A stretch of 64,000 nt of DNA, from positions 248,001-312,000 of the forward strand of contig NZ_CANMDS010000002.1 of assembly GCF_947496725.1 (NCBI RefSeq), in the 5' to 3' direction. Origin of the DNA: an uncultured Dokdonia sp. GTDB taxonomy: Bacteria; Bacteroidota; Bacteroidia; Flavobacteriales; Flavobacteriaceae. Positions 52,615 to 61,603 of the stretch are shown one piece after another. The position numbers and the translations under genes are program-made. Every line of letters begins with the position of its first letter. The first letter of the stretch is position 1. The notes under the pieces are model-generated. The model was not told the origin of the DNA and did no database searches. It worked only from the letters and a program-made list of their open reading frames with translations.

Positions 52615-53856
52615 TTGAATAGAGAGCAACAGTTTTATGCCATAGGTCTGAGTTACAAAAAAGCAGACGCGACCACGCGTGGGCATTTTGCAATATCAGA
52701 AACAGCACAAGCCGCCATACTTAATGGCGCTCGCGATGAAGGCGTTACGGCTCTTACCGTAATATCTACTTGTAACCGTACAGAGTTATACGGCTTTGCA
52801 CCAGACGCGATTACACTAGTTAAAATTTTATGTGAGCATACGCACGGAACTATAGAAGAGTTTCTAGACGTAGCATACTTACACAAGGGAGATGACGCAA
52901 TTGCCCACCTCTTTAAAGTAGGTACCGGTCTTGATAGCCAGATACTAGGCGATTTTGAAATTATAGGTCAGCTTAAGATAGGTTTTAAGCGTTCTAAAAA
53001 ACTGCAACTTATTAATCCTTTTATGGAGCGATTAGTAAACGCTGTTATACAAGCCAGTAAGCGCATTAAAAATGAGACCGAGATTTCTAGTGGTGCAACT
53101 TCGGTGAGTTTTGCAGCGGTACAGTATATAATGGCACGCGTGCCTTATATGTCAGAAAAGAATATTCTTCTTTTTGGTACTGGTAAAATAGGACGCAACA
53201 CTTGTGAAAATTTAGTGAAGCACACTAAAAATGAGCACATCACACTCATTAATAGAACTAAAGAAAAGGCAGATAAAATTGCTGGTAAATTTAACTTACT
53301 AGTAAAAGAGTATGCCCAGATAGAAAGTGAGATTGCACAAACAGATGTACTCGTTGTAGCCACAGGAGCTCAAAAACCTACGGTAAGCAAAGAGATTATT
53401 CATTCTAATAAACCGCTTCTTATACTAGATTTATCGATACCTAAAAATGTATCTAATGATGTAGAAGAGCTAGAGAATGTCACACTTATACATCTAGATC
53501 AATTATCAAAAATGACAGACGCAACACTTAAGCGTCGTCAAGGATATATCCCACAAGCAGAAGCCATCATAAAGGAAATTACAGAAGAGTTTAACGCCTG
53601 GTTACAAACCAGAAAATTTGCTCCTACCGTAAAGGCTCTCAAGGCTAGACTTAAAGAAGTACAAGCCGCAGAGCTAGAAAATGTACGCAAGAAAACTCCA
53701 AATTTTAGCGAGGCGACGGCAACAGCTATGAGTGATAAAATCATTCAGAAAATCACAAACCAGGTAGCACATCACCTGCGTCACGCAAATGGAGAAACCG
53801 AAGAGAGCATTGCCTTAATTTCCACTATTTTCCAACTAGATCAACATAATGTCTAA
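52615..53856 (+). CDS. hemA: Glutamyl-tRNA reductase
   Basis: This is the first committed enzyme of C5-pathway haem synthesis. The 413-aa protein has the catalytic Cys in VISTCNRTELYGF (Cys53), EHTHGTIEEFL, the fold motif HLFKVGTGLDSQILGDFEI, the NADPH domain LLFGTGKIGRNTCENL, and a C-terminal dimerisation helix. No ATG lies between the frame opening and the conserved FYAIGLSYKKAD, so TTG 52615 (LNREQQFYAIGL) is the best start; a rare start codon could keep the level low. It overlaps hemC by 8 bp. Confidence 0.94.
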   Translation: MNREQQFYAIGLSYKKADATTRGHFAISETAQAAILNGARDEGVTALTVISTCNRTELYGFAPDAITLVKILCEHTHGTIEEFLDVAYLHKGDDAIAHLFKVGTGLDSQILGDFEIIGQLKIGFKRSKKLQLINPFMERLVNAVIQASKRIKNETEISSGATSVSFAAVQYIMARVPYMSEKNILLFGTGKIGRNTCENLVKHTKNEHITLINRTKEKADKIAGKFNLLVKEYAQIESEIAQTDVLVVATGAQKPTVSKEIIHSNKPLLILDLSIPKNVSNDVEELENVTLIHLDQLSKMTDATLKRRQGYIPQAEAIIKEITEEFNAWLQTRKFAPTVKALKARLKEVQAAELENVRKKTPNFSEATATAMSDKIIQKITNQVAHHLRHANGETEESIALISTIFQLDQHNV

Positions 53857-54763
53857 AACGATACGAATAGGCACTCGAGACAGTGAGCTCGCTCTCTGGC
53901 AAGCAAAAACAGTTCAAAAACAACTAGAAGATCACGGCTATACCACAGAGCTCGTACCTGTAAAATCTACAGGGGACCTCATACTTGACAAGCCGTTATA
54001 TGAACTAGGTATCACCGGCATTTTTACAAAAACACTAGATGTTGCAATGCTCAATGGTACGGTAGATATTGCCGTACATAGTATGAAAGACGTCCCTACG
54101 GCATTACCTATAGGGATTGTGCAAGCTGCAGTATTACCTAGAGCAGAGACCGAAGATATTTTAGTACACAAAGGCGCGCCAGATTATAAGCAAGCCTGCA
54201 CCATCGCGACAGGTAGTTTAAGAAGGCAAGCCCAGTGGCTCAATCGCTACCCTAACCACAAAACCACAGATATACGTGGTAATGTAAATACACGCTTACA
54301 AAAGCTAGGAGAAAGTGACTGGACGGGCGCCATTTTTGCAAAGGCAGGCCTTAAACGCATCAATGTACTTCCAGAAAATTATGAAGTACTTGACTGGATG
54401 ATTCCTGCGCCGGCACAAGGAGCTATGCTCGTGGTAGCAATGGAAGAAGATGCATTTTCTAAAGAAGCTTGTGCAAAGCTTAACGATCGCACAACAGCAT
54501 TGTGCACACATATAGAACGTGAGTTCTTACGCACGCTAGAAGGCGGTTGTACCGCACCCATAGGTGCACTAGCACAAGAAATAGATGGAGCCATACGTTT
54601 TAAGGGAGTCCTTTTTTCACTAGACGGCGCGACAAAGATTGAAGTGGAGCAAGTAGTCTCAACAGAAAATGCACTAGGTTTTGGTACAGACTGTGCGCTA
54701 GAGGTTCTTGATAATGGTGGTAGAGCATTAATGAAGGAAATCAAGAGTAGCTTGAAAAAATGA
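53849..54763 (+). CDS. hemC: Porphobilinogen deaminase (hydroxymethylbilane synthase)
   Basis: It polymerises four porphobilinogens to hydroxymethylbilane. The 304-aa protein has IRIGTRDSELALWQAKTV, the catalytic Asp81 in VHSMKDVPT, TGSLRRQAQW, DIRGNVNTRLQKL, and the dipyrromethane-cofactor Cys234 in LEGGCTAPIGA. It overlaps hemA (8 bp) and hemD (4 bp, ATGA), so translational coupling is likely. Confidence 0.97.
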   Translation: MSKTIRIGTRDSELALWQAKTVQKQLEDHGYTTELVPVKSTGDLILDKPLYELGITGIFTKTLDVAMLNGTVDIAVHSMKDVPTALPIGIVQAAVLPRAETEDILVHKGAPDYKQACTIATGSLRRQAQWLNRYPNHKTTDIRGNVNTRLQKLGESDWTGAIFAKAGLKRINVLPENYEVLDWMIPAPAQGAMLVVAMEEDAFSKEACAKLNDRTTALCTHIEREFLRTLEGGCTAPIGALAQEIDGAIRFKGVLFSLDGATKIEVEQVVSTENALGFGTDCALEVLDNGGRALMKEIKSSLKK

Positions 54764-55440
54764 CCGTGCTATCCACAAAAAAACTAAAGCCTAACCAGCG
54801 AGAGCTACTTCTCAATGCAGGCTTACAATTTGTGGAATATGATGGGATACGTACACAAGAGGTTGCTTTTACGCTTTCGCGAAAGCTAAAAAATATCATT
54901 ATCACCTCTCAAAATGGAGTACGCGCTTTATGTAACAACCTTTCTAATGAAGAATTAGAAAGTATAGAAAGTTGTTTTGCTGTTGGCATAAAAACAACAG
55001 CACTTCTAGCCGAAAATGGCATAAAAGTGACAAAAACAGCTCATAATGGAGAAGAATTGGCTCATTTTATAGCCAAAAACCATAAAAACGAATCATTCAC
55101 TTACTTCTGCGGGAGACAGCGCAGAGATGAGCTACCTACATTACTCAAAGAAAATAATGTAGCGTGTGAAGAGGTGGTGGTTTATGAAACTCATCAAATA
55201 ACACAGTCTTTTGACCGTACATTTGATGGAATTTTATTTTTTAGTCCGAGTGGTGTGAACGCTTTCGCGAAAGCAAACAAAAACACACGAGCAATAGACA
55301 GCATAGCCTTTTGCATAGGCGAGACCACTGCCACAACAGCTAGATTACACTTTAAAAAAGTAATCGTGTCTAATGCAACAACTATAGAAAGCACCATTGC
55401 TAAGGCGGTGAAAACATTGAAAGAAGAATCTAGAACATAA
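54760..55440 (+). CDS. hemD: Uroporphyrinogen-III synthase
   Basis: It closes hydroxymethylbilane to uroporphyrinogen III with inversion of ring D. The 226-aa protein has the weakly conserved HemD pattern: [64 protein letters not shown] and [16 protein letters not shown]. It carries two exact palindrome copies, at 54873 (TLSRKLKN) and 55261 (NAFAKANK), the only gene here besides protein A with two. Confidence 0.93.
   Translation: MTVLSTKKLKPNQRELLLNAGLQFVEYDGIRTQEVAFTLSRKLKNIIITSQNGVRALCNNLSNEELESIESCFAVGIKTTALLAENGIKVTKTAHNGEELAHFIAKNHKNESFTYFCGRQRRDELPTLLKENNVACEEVVVYETHQITQSFDRTFDGILFFSPSGVNAFAKANKNTRAIDSIAFCIGETTATTARLHFKKVIVSNATTIESTIAKAVKTLKEESRT
54873..54886. repeat. Iterated palindrome (in hemD, first)
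   Basis: Exact copy, read as LSRK. Confidence 0.97.
55261..55274. repeat. Iterated palindrome (in hemD, second)
   Basis: Exact copy, read as AFAKA, in a different frame from the first. Confidence 0.97.
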
Positions 55441-55468
55441 GCGTCTAGAAAAACATAAAATTGTCCCC

Positions 55469-55526
55469 TCGAGCGCAGTCGAGAGGTTCATTATAAGAGT
55501 ACAATTAAGTTCTCGACTGCGCTCGA
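55469..55526. repeat. REP-like inverted repeat between hemD and hemE
   Basis: TCGAGCGCAGTCGAGA (55469-55484) is the perfect reverse complement of TCTCGACTGCGCTCGA (55511-55526), separated by 26 bases. This would fold into a strong 16-bp stem in the transcript. I recall such CTCGACTGCGCTCGA-type pairs as dispersed repeats in Flavobacteriia. It may act as an mRNA-stabilising or attenuating hairpin inside the hem operon. Confidence 0.85.
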
Positions 55527-55540
55527 ACAGACCTAGAGAT

Positions 55541-56569
55541 ATGAGCATAAAAAACGACCTATTTTTAAGAGCACTTAAAGGAGAAACTGTAGACCGTCCA
55601 CCAGTATGGATGATGCGTCAGGCTGGAAGATACCTTCCAGAATTTATGGAAATTAAAGCAAAGTATGACTTCTTTACACGCTGCCAGACGCCTGAGCTTG
55701 CGAGTGAGATTACCGTACAACCTATACGTCGTTATGGGATGGATGCTGCTATTTTATTTTCTGACATCTTAGTGATCCCACAGGCAATGAATATTGATGT
55801 AGAAATGAAGCCTAATGTAGGGCCGTGGTTGCCTAACCCTATACGATCTGCAAAAGATGTGGAGCAAGTAATTGTTCCAGATATCGATGAGACGCTAGGC
55901 TATGTGATGGATGCCATTAAGATGACTAAAGAAAAACTGAATGACGAGATTCCGCTTATAGGTTTTGCAGGATCACCGTGGACGATACTTTGTTACTGTG
56001 TACAAGGTCAAGGGTCAAAAAACTTTGACAAGGCAAAGGAGTTTTGTTTTACACAACCACTAGCCGCGCACGCTTTACTTCAAAAAATCACAGATACTAC
56101 CATTGCTTATCTTAAGAAAAAGGTAGAGGCTGGTGTAAATGCAGTACAAGTTTTTGATAGCTGGGGAGGAATGCTCTCACCAGTAGATTATCAAGAATTC
56201 TCGTGGCAATACATACAGCAAATTATAGACGCACTTAAAGATGAGGCTCCCGTAATTGCCTTTGGAAAAGGATGCTGGTTTGCACTTGATAAAATGGCAA
56301 AGTCTGGAGCATCTGCACTAGGTGTAGACTGGACTTGCTCTGCACGCAACGCTCGCTACCTTACTGGTGGTAATATCACGCTGCAAGGTAACTTTGACCC
56401 TACTCGATTATTCTCACCTCCTAGCGAGATCAAGAGAATGGTGCACGAGATGATTAATGAATTTGGCAAAGACAAGTACATTGTAAATCTTGGTCACGGT
56501 ATTTTACCTAACATTCCTATAGAAAATGCAGGTGCATTTATAGAAGCAGTAAAAGAGTACAAAGCATAA
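55541..56569 (+). CDS. hemE: Uroporphyrinogen decarboxylase
   Basis: It converts uroporphyrinogen III to coproporphyrinogen III. The 342-aa protein has the signature [62 protein letters not shown] and the C-terminal [23 protein letters not shown]. It follows hemD across an interval holding a REP-like hairpin and ends one base into the next gene (TAATG). Confidence 0.97.
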   Translation: MSIKNDLFLRALKGETVDRPPVWMMRQAGRYLPEFMEIKAKYDFFTRCQTPELASEITVQPIRRYGMDAAILFSDILVIPQAMNIDVEMKPNVGPWLPNPIRSAKDVEQVIVPDIDETLGYVMDAIKMTKEKLNDEIPLIGFAGSPWTILCYCVQGQGSKNFDKAKEFCFTQPLAAHALLQKITDTTIAYLKKKVEAGVNAVQVFDSWGGMLSPVDYQEFSWQYIQQIIDALKDEAPVIAFGKGCWFALDKMAKSGASALGVDWTCSARNARYLTGGNITLQGNFDPTRLFSPPSEIKRMVHEMINEFGKDKYIVNLGHGILPNIPIENAGAFIEAVKEYKA

Positions 56570-57063
56570 TGAACGTCTGGGCTGTTGTCAAATCTATGGA
56601 TTTTAAACAGCTGTGGAGCCTTTTTTGGCTCAGTGCCCGCCATCCTAGATTTGTGATTCCTACCATAAGGGGGACTCGCAAAACAGTTGCTATATGTAAT
56701 AAACATTATGGCAAAAAACAGCACCTCAACGGCCCAGAAAATGCTTTTAGACACGCCCTGTGGAATATGCTTATCGTACACCTTAGTGTGCAAAGAGGCT
56801 TGCCGCTGCAGCGCTCGCTTGCGTGGGCAAAACGGTTTACAGACTGGCACGAAGATTTTTCTCCTAACGCACCTTTAGAGCGTGCGATGGACTTGCATAA
56901 CAACCGCGTGGGGCGCGACCTCATCACTAGTCTTTGCGGGCAAGACGAAGAGCAACTGGTGACACAACTACTGGAGATGGTCCCGCTTTCGCGAAAGCGT
57001 ACTGCAAAACAAGAATTTGCAGATAGTTGTGATTACCTCATTTACATAGAGGAAACGGTTTAA
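56569..57063 (+). CDS. DUF6973-like protein
   Basis: The 164-aa soluble protein has the pattern NGPENAFRHALWNMLIV, then DWHEDFSP, then RAMDLHNNRVGRDL. I recall this as the DUF6973 set, in which paired His, Glu and Asn/Asp residues could bind metal. No catalytic activity is known to me. Its start overlaps the hemE stop by one base, so it is translated with the hem operon. The palindrome copy near the C-terminus encodes PLSRKRTAK. Confidence 0.82.
   Translation: MNVWAVVKSMDFKQLWSLFWLSARHPRFVIPTIRGTRKTVAICNKHYGKKQHLNGPENAFRHALWNMLIVHLSVQRGLPLQRSLAWAKRFTDWHEDFSPNAPLERAMDLHNNRVGRDLITSLCGQDEEQLVTQLLEMVPLSRKRTAKQEFADSCDYLIYIEETV
56985..56998. repeat. Iterated palindrome (in DUF6973-like gene)
   Basis: Exact copy, read as LSRKR. 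Confidence 0.97.
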
Positions 57064-57064
57064 A

Positions 57065-57104
57065 TATCTACAAAACTGTGAGTATCTTTAAGTTTTGTTA
57101 GATA
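57065..57104. other. Imperfect inverted repeat after DUF6973-like gene
   Basis: TATCTACAAAACT pairs with AGTTTTGTTAGATA with one bulge. There is no T-tract. It may be a weak structure between the operon halves. Confidence 0.35.
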
Positions 57105-57131
57105 GAATAACCAGCATCATAAATCAAACAT

Positions 57132-57890
57132 ATGATAAAAGGCATCTTAAACGGATTACAGACGTATAAATCATCATTTGGGTTAATCTCAAAGCTGGGG
57201 CTTTGGAAGTATTTTGCCATCCCAATGGCTATAAGTCTTATTACTGCCTCGATGATTGCAGCATCTGCCTGGGGTTTTTCTGATAATATAGGTCACTGGG
57301 TAGAGCAAATCTGGCCTTGGGAAACGGGAAGACACGCCTTCTTTATATTTGCAGAGATAGTAAGCGCACTGCTCATTATCGCCATAGGCCTTATCTTGTA
57401 TAAGCACATTATTATGGCACTGAGCGCGCCATTTATGAGCCCTGTTTCAGAAAAAATAGAAGCTCACCTCAAAGGAGAAAATCACACCCATAGAGACACC
57501 TCAAACACCGAACAACTTATACGAGGCATACGCATAAACGTGCGTAACTTGGGTCTAGAACTGCTTATCACACTACCTATCTTACTGCTCAATTTTATCC
57601 CAATTATAGGGAGTATTGCGGCAGCAGTGTTACTGTTTCTCACGCAAGCATACTACGCAGGTTTTGGTAATATGGACTATACACTAGAACGTCATTTTAA
57701 GTATAGAGAAAGCGTAGATTTTGTAAAAAGAAACAAGGGCCAAGCCATAGGTAACGGTATTGTATTTATGCTGTTTCTTATCATTCCACTTGTAGGAATT
57801 ATACTCGTTTTACCCATATCTGTAACTGCAGCGACGGTACAAACCATAAAATTACTTGACAAGGATCATCACACTAGCCTGACTGCATAG
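57132..57890 (+). CDS. EI24/CysZ-like membrane protein
   Basis: The 252-aa protein has about six membrane helices: KYFAIPMAISLITASMIAASAW, then FIFAEIVSALLIIAIGLILYKHIIMALSAPFMSPVSEKIEAHL. LLITLPILLLNFIPIIGSIAAAVLLFLTQAYYAGFGNMDY and GIVFMLFLIIPLVGIILVLP follow. The pattern fits the EI24 domain family, which includes the sulfate permease CysZ. In Flavobacteria such genes often sit inside hem clusters; a link to haem is not proven. Confidence 0.87.
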   Translation: MIKGILNGLQTYKSSFGLISKLGLWKYFAIPMAISLITASMIAASAWGFSDNIGHWVEQIWPWETGRHAFFIFAEIVSALLIIAIGLILYKHIIMALSAPFMSPVSEKIEAHLKGENHTHRDTSNTEQLIRGIRINVRNLGLELLITLPILLLNFIPIIGSIAAAVLLFLTQAYYAGFGNMDYTLERHFKYRESVDFVKRNKGQAIGNGIVFMLFLIIPLVGIILVLPISVTAATVQTIKLLDKDHHTSLTA

Positions 57891-57912
57891 GTCACCACCT
57901 AAAAAATATATA

Positions 57913-58818
57913 ATGAAAGAACAATTTGTAAACTACATACTCAATCTTCAAGATCAAATTACTAGCACACTAGAGCAACTAGATGGTAAGGCCAGCTTTC
58001 AAGAAGACAACTGGAAACGCCCAGAAGGTGGTGGTGGTCGCACACGCGTGATTGAAAACGGAAATATCTTTGAAAAAGGAGGTGTAAACACATCACAAGT
58101 GCACGGCGAGTTACCAGAGGCAATGCAAAAATACTTTGGCGTAGAAGATGCAAATTTCTTTGCCTGCGGTTTATCTCTAGTGCTTCATCCTAAGAGTCCT
58201 ATGGTTCCTACGGTGCACGCAAACTGGCGTTACTTTGAGATGTATGACAAAGAAGGAAACATTGTAGATCAATGGTTTGGTGGAGGGCAAGACCTCACTC
58301 CTTATTACCTTTTTGATGAAGACGCAACGCACTTTCACCAAACCTGTAAATCCGCTTGTGATGCACACGATGCCGACTTTTATCCAAAATACAAAGCACG
58401 TTGTGATGAGTATTTTTACAACACACACCGCAATGAAGGTCGCGGTATAGGAGGTTTATTTTTTGATTACTGCAAAGCTACCACAGAGCGTTCTATGCAA
58501 GACTGGTACAACTTTGTGACCACAGTTGGTGATAGTTTCTTAGAGGCATACGTCCCTATTGTGGAGCGTAGAAAGGATACCGCTTTCGCGAAAGAACAAA
58601 AAGACTGGCAAGAGGTACGCCGTGGTCGTTACGTAGAATTTAACCTAGTACACGATAAAGGAACCCTTTTTGGTCTCAAAACCAATGGCCGCATTGAAAG
58701 CATCTTAATGAGCCTTCCTCCCGTAGTACAGTGGAAATATGATCACCACCCAGCACCTGGAAGCGAAGAAGAACGATTAATAAAAGTACTGCAGCAACCG
58801 AAGGAGTGGGTTTCTTAA
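57913..58818 (+). CDS. hemF: Oxygen-dependent coproporphyrinogen III oxidase
   Basis: It oxidatively decarboxylates coproporphyrinogen III to protoporphyrinogen IX using O2. The 301-aa protein has the HemF signatures GGGGRTRVIENGNIFEKGGVN, MVPTVHANWRYFEM, WFGGGQDLTPYYLFDEDA, NEGRGIGGLFFDY and RRGRYVEFNLVHDKGTLFGL. The cell therefore depends on oxygen for this step. A 13/14 palindrome copy at 58582 encodes TAFAKEQKD. Confidence 0.97.
   Translation: MKEQFVNYILNLQDQITSTLEQLDGKASFQEDNWKRPEGGGGRTRVIENGNIFEKGGVNTSQVHGELPEAMQKYFGVEDANFFACGLSLVLHPKSPMVPTVHANWRYFEMYDKEGNIVDQWFGGGQDLTPYYLFDEDATHFHQTCKSACDAHDADFYPKYKARCDEYFYNTHRNEGRGIGGLFFDYCKATTERSMQDWYNFVTTVGDSFLEAYVPIVERRKDTAFAKEQKDWQEVRRGRYVEFNLVHDKGTLFGLKTNGRIESILMSLPPVVQWKYDHHPAPGSEEERLIKVLQQPKEWVS
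58582..58595. repeat. Near-copy of iterated palindrome (in hemF)
   Basis: GCTTTCGCGAAAGA, 13 of 14 bases match. Confidence 0.88.
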
Positions 58819-58822
58819 GAAC

Positions 58823-61483
58823 CTATCTCCATATAGCACTCGTCTTGGTTTTAAATCCGCCTTTGGTATTTAAGTAATGAAAACGTGCTTTTAAGAGTCG
58901 TTTTCTACCTTCCTTAGTACGCGTGAAAGTGAGCCTTGCATTTTCTGAAATGTAAATTCCCCAGAAGTTAAAAAAGAGCGTAGCATCTTTTTTATTACCT
59001 GCAAAGAGTTCTGGTACGGGATAATAATTTGCAAAGCCAAATTTGCGCTGCCACCACCCAGACTGCTCAATCATATAGCGTGCATTATCTATAGGCGTAA
59101 GAAGTTCTTCCATACACTTTACAAAAAGGATTTCTTCTTTGGCAGTAGCTCCTGTAAGAAAGCAAGAGACGGCACCATTAGGTAGATACTCTACACCTAG
59201 TTTTAGGGCTTCTAGCTGCGTGGTGATGTAGTACTGCTCTCGTAGGCTTTTAAGCACTACTTGCCCCATTTTATACACCAGTTTATCTACACGTCCATAT
59301 TTTAAGTACAACACGAGAGTTTTATATGTCTTGGGCGCAAGTACCATTGCTGCTGTGCCTAGCACTGCATATATAAAAAAGCCCATTCCTCTAGAGAAGT
59401 AAGCTCCTGCATTATTAATAATAATCTCCGGTACGGTAATCGTGAGTAAAGCCCCAAGCTGTAGTACTCCATATTTTACAGCATCCTTATAGTAAACGCT
59501 GTTTTTTTGTAGCGGCTTCCCCTTAGGTTTAAAGTCTAATTTCAGTTCGCGCACTAACAGTTTTCCCGTACCTATAGCTTGCTCCCATCGCTGTTGTATC
59601 GCACCTCTATTTCCCGCAAGGGTACACATTTTACTATTTAATACTTCTTTTTCTAAAATAGTGGTAGGTAGAGCAAACCGCTCTGCGCCATTTTCTATAA
59701 AGGGAGTTCCCTCTAGTGATACACCACAAAAGGCATCAAAGCGTCTGGTTAATTTTATCACATCCTCACCACCACCATCTATAGTGGGATCTATACAAGC
59801 AAGATGCCATATAGAAGCTACCTTATCTGGATTACTAGGCTGTACTCGTATAGCTCTACCGCGCATCTGGTTAGACATTACAAAAGAACTCACGTAGGAG
59901 GCAAGCACCAGTGTATTAATAGCTGGCGCATCCCAACCTTCTCCTAGTAATGCTGCTGTTCCTACTAGCACTTCTATATGGCCGTCTGTAAAAAGAGCCG
60001 TCATAAGGCTTACCATCTGGCTTTTTACCTTTTCTCTAGGTCGCACTATCACAAAGGCTGTATCACCTAAGGCGTCGTGCGTAAAATCATCACTATCTAG
60101 TGTCTCTGTAATTTGTGCTACCAGAGTTTTATGTACTATGATAATGGTACCTGTGAGTACGGCAAGTTTTTCTAGTTTATCCTTACCCTGCCACCTATCT
60201 GGATGTTGTTCAAGTGAGTAGCGCAGGTGGTGAAAGATAGGTATTACTCCCAGCTTATTTATTGTGTCAAGCGCATCTATAGGGGTGTCTATAAACTCCT
60301 TACGCACGTAATCTGTAAGTATAACAGCGCGTAAGTTTTCACCCATTTGAGCACTTTCAAAATCTATAATCTCTCGTATGCTCTTGTGCTTATTAGGGCT
60401 TTGGGCTAGTGATTTATATAATTGCTGCTCGCCTTTAAAGTTTACACGTTTTTTATCAAAAGCACCTACCTTACGAAGTGTCTTCTCAACAGTAGCAAGT
60501 ACCTCTTCGTCTTCATAATGATCTTCTCGGTCATCTACTAGTAGCGGTTGCAATAACTTTTCTGCCCACTCTTGATTAAAGGTAGGAAGCTTTTCTTGGG
60601 TAAGGTCTACACCTAGCAAATCTATTTTTACCTTAGGGATTTTATACCCACGTGCATTAAGATAGACAAGAGAAGCTATATAAAAGTTAGGGTCTTTATA
60701 AATGATCTCAAGATGTTTTCCTGGTGTTTTATATACTGGGAGACTTATAATAAAACTGCCAAACTCACTATTTTCTACCAGTTCATCTATAACTGTTTTT
60801 GCCTTAACACGATAGTCTAAAATGTATTCTATTTGTGCAGCATCTGGCTCAGAAAAATAAATATAATCTTGGTGTGCACAGAGGTTACCTTCTTTAACCA
60901 GCTCTGGCACGCTTATCTCAATATCTATAGGTCCACAAAGCTGAAAATACTTTGCTATCTCTGCTTGATCACTATCATATGGCGGTGTTGCCGTAAGTGC
61001 GGTAATGGTGCACTCTGGCAGTTCTTTAAGTGCAAAAAGTGGTTTCCACCACTCGTTTTTGAGGTGATGGGCTTCGTCTAGTACGATGTTTTTTATTCCC
61101 GCTTGCGCGAAAAAGTTAAGCACACGTTCCATATCGCCTTCCATTTCATTTTTGGCAAATGCGTGTAATGATTGATAGGTTGCAAAGGTGATGTGTGCAG
61201 GTTTTTTTATATTTCGCGAAAGCGGAATAGTACATTTTTCTTGCTCGATAAAGCACTCAAACATACGCTCCTCCCACTGGTTGCGTATCGTGATAGTAGG
61301 TGCGAGCACAAGCGTACACTTATCTACACGGCGCATCATCTCAAGACCAAGCACAGTTTTTCCCGAGCCTGGCGGGGCAACTACGTGCAAGTGATCATCT
61401 GCAATGTGATCTTGAAAATCTTTTAAAAATCGTTCCTGATAGGTGCGCCAGGGATAAATAAATTGAAAGGCTTCTTTGAGCAA
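58823..61483 (-). CDS. SF2 DEAH helicase with hydrophobic C-terminal region
   Basis: The 886-aa protein has an N-terminal superfamily 2 motor: Walker A VVAPPGSGKTVLGLEM (36-43), DEAHH (136-140), ALTATPP, then HIEVLVGTAALLGEGWDAP and MSNQMRGRAIRVQP (motifs V-VI). The last roughly 330 residues are not helicase-like. They include two strongly hydrophobic stretches (about 672-696 and 699-720) followed by soluble sequence ending KTSAIWR. A membrane-attached helicase is unusual; the role is unknown. It interrupts the haem run, opposite to hemF and hemB. Decayed palindrome-like sites lie at 61101 and 61210. Confidence 0.85.
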   Translation of the reverse strand: MLKEAFQFIYPWRTYQERFLKDFQDHIADDHLHVVAPPGSGKTVLGLEMMRRVDKCTLVLAPTITIRNQWEERMFECFIEQEKCTIPLSRNIKKPAHITFATYQSLHAFAKNEMEGDMERVLNFFAQAGIKNIVLDEAHHLKNEWWKPLFALKELPECTITALTATPPYDSDQAEIAKYFQLCGPIDIEISVPELVKEGNLCAHQDYIYFSEPDAAQIEYILDYRVKAKTVIDELVENSEFGSFIISLPVYKTPGKHLEIIYKDPNFYIASLVYLNARGYKIPKVKIDLLGVDLTQEKLPTFNQEWAEKLLQPLLVDDREDHYEDEEVLATVEKTLRKVGAFDKKRVNFKGEQQLYKSLAQSPNKHKSIREIIDFESAQMGENLRAVILTDYVRKEFIDTPIDALDTINKLGVIPIFHHLRYSLEQHPDRWQGKDKLEKLAVLTGTIIIVHKTLVAQITETLDSDDFTHDALGDTAFVIVRPREKVKSQMVSLMTALFTDGHIEVLVGTAALLGEGWDAPAINTLVLASYVSSFVMSNQMRGRAIRVQPSNPDKVASIWHLACIDPTIDGGGEDVIKLTRRFDAFCGVSLEGTPFIENGAERFALPTTILEKEVLNSKMCTLAGNRGAIQQRWEQAIGTGKLLVRELKLDFKPKGKPLQKNSVYYKDAVKYGVLQLGALLTITVPEIIINNAGAYFSRGMGFFIYAVLGTAAMVLAPKTYKTLVLYLKYGRVDKLVYKMGQVVLKSLREQYYITTQLEALKLGVEYLPNGAVSCFLTGATAKEEILFVKCMEELLTPIDNARYMIEQSGWWQRKFGFANYYPVPELFAGNKKDATLFFNFWGIYISENARLTFTRTKEGRKRLLKARFHYLNTKGGFKTKTSAIWR
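61210..61223. repeat. Degenerate copy of iterated palindrome (in helicase gene)
   Basis: TATTTCGCGAAAGC, 12 of 14 bases match. A weaker trace (GCTTGCGCGAAAAA) lies at 61101. Confidence 0.7.
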
Positions 61484-61505
61484 AGGAAGGCGATGTTTAA
61501 ATTGG

Positions 61506-61513
61506 TAAATTTG
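61506..61513 (+). promoter_or_regulatory. Possible -7 box (TAAATTTG) for hemB
   Basis: TAnnTTTG match in the divergent helicase/hemB interval, 90 bases before the ATG. No -33 TTG at proper distance. Confidence 0.35.
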
Positions 61514-61603
61514 TAATGCAAAATACGAGGTTTAGATAGATATTGAAACTAGATTTATTTAAAATCACACACCTATTTACCTCAACACATAGAAGATAGA
61601 ACG

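Noticed and set aside
54379-54744. Long minus-strand frame opposite hemC
   Set aside because: It mirrors the hemC codons and has no recognisable features; many such shadows occur in this window.
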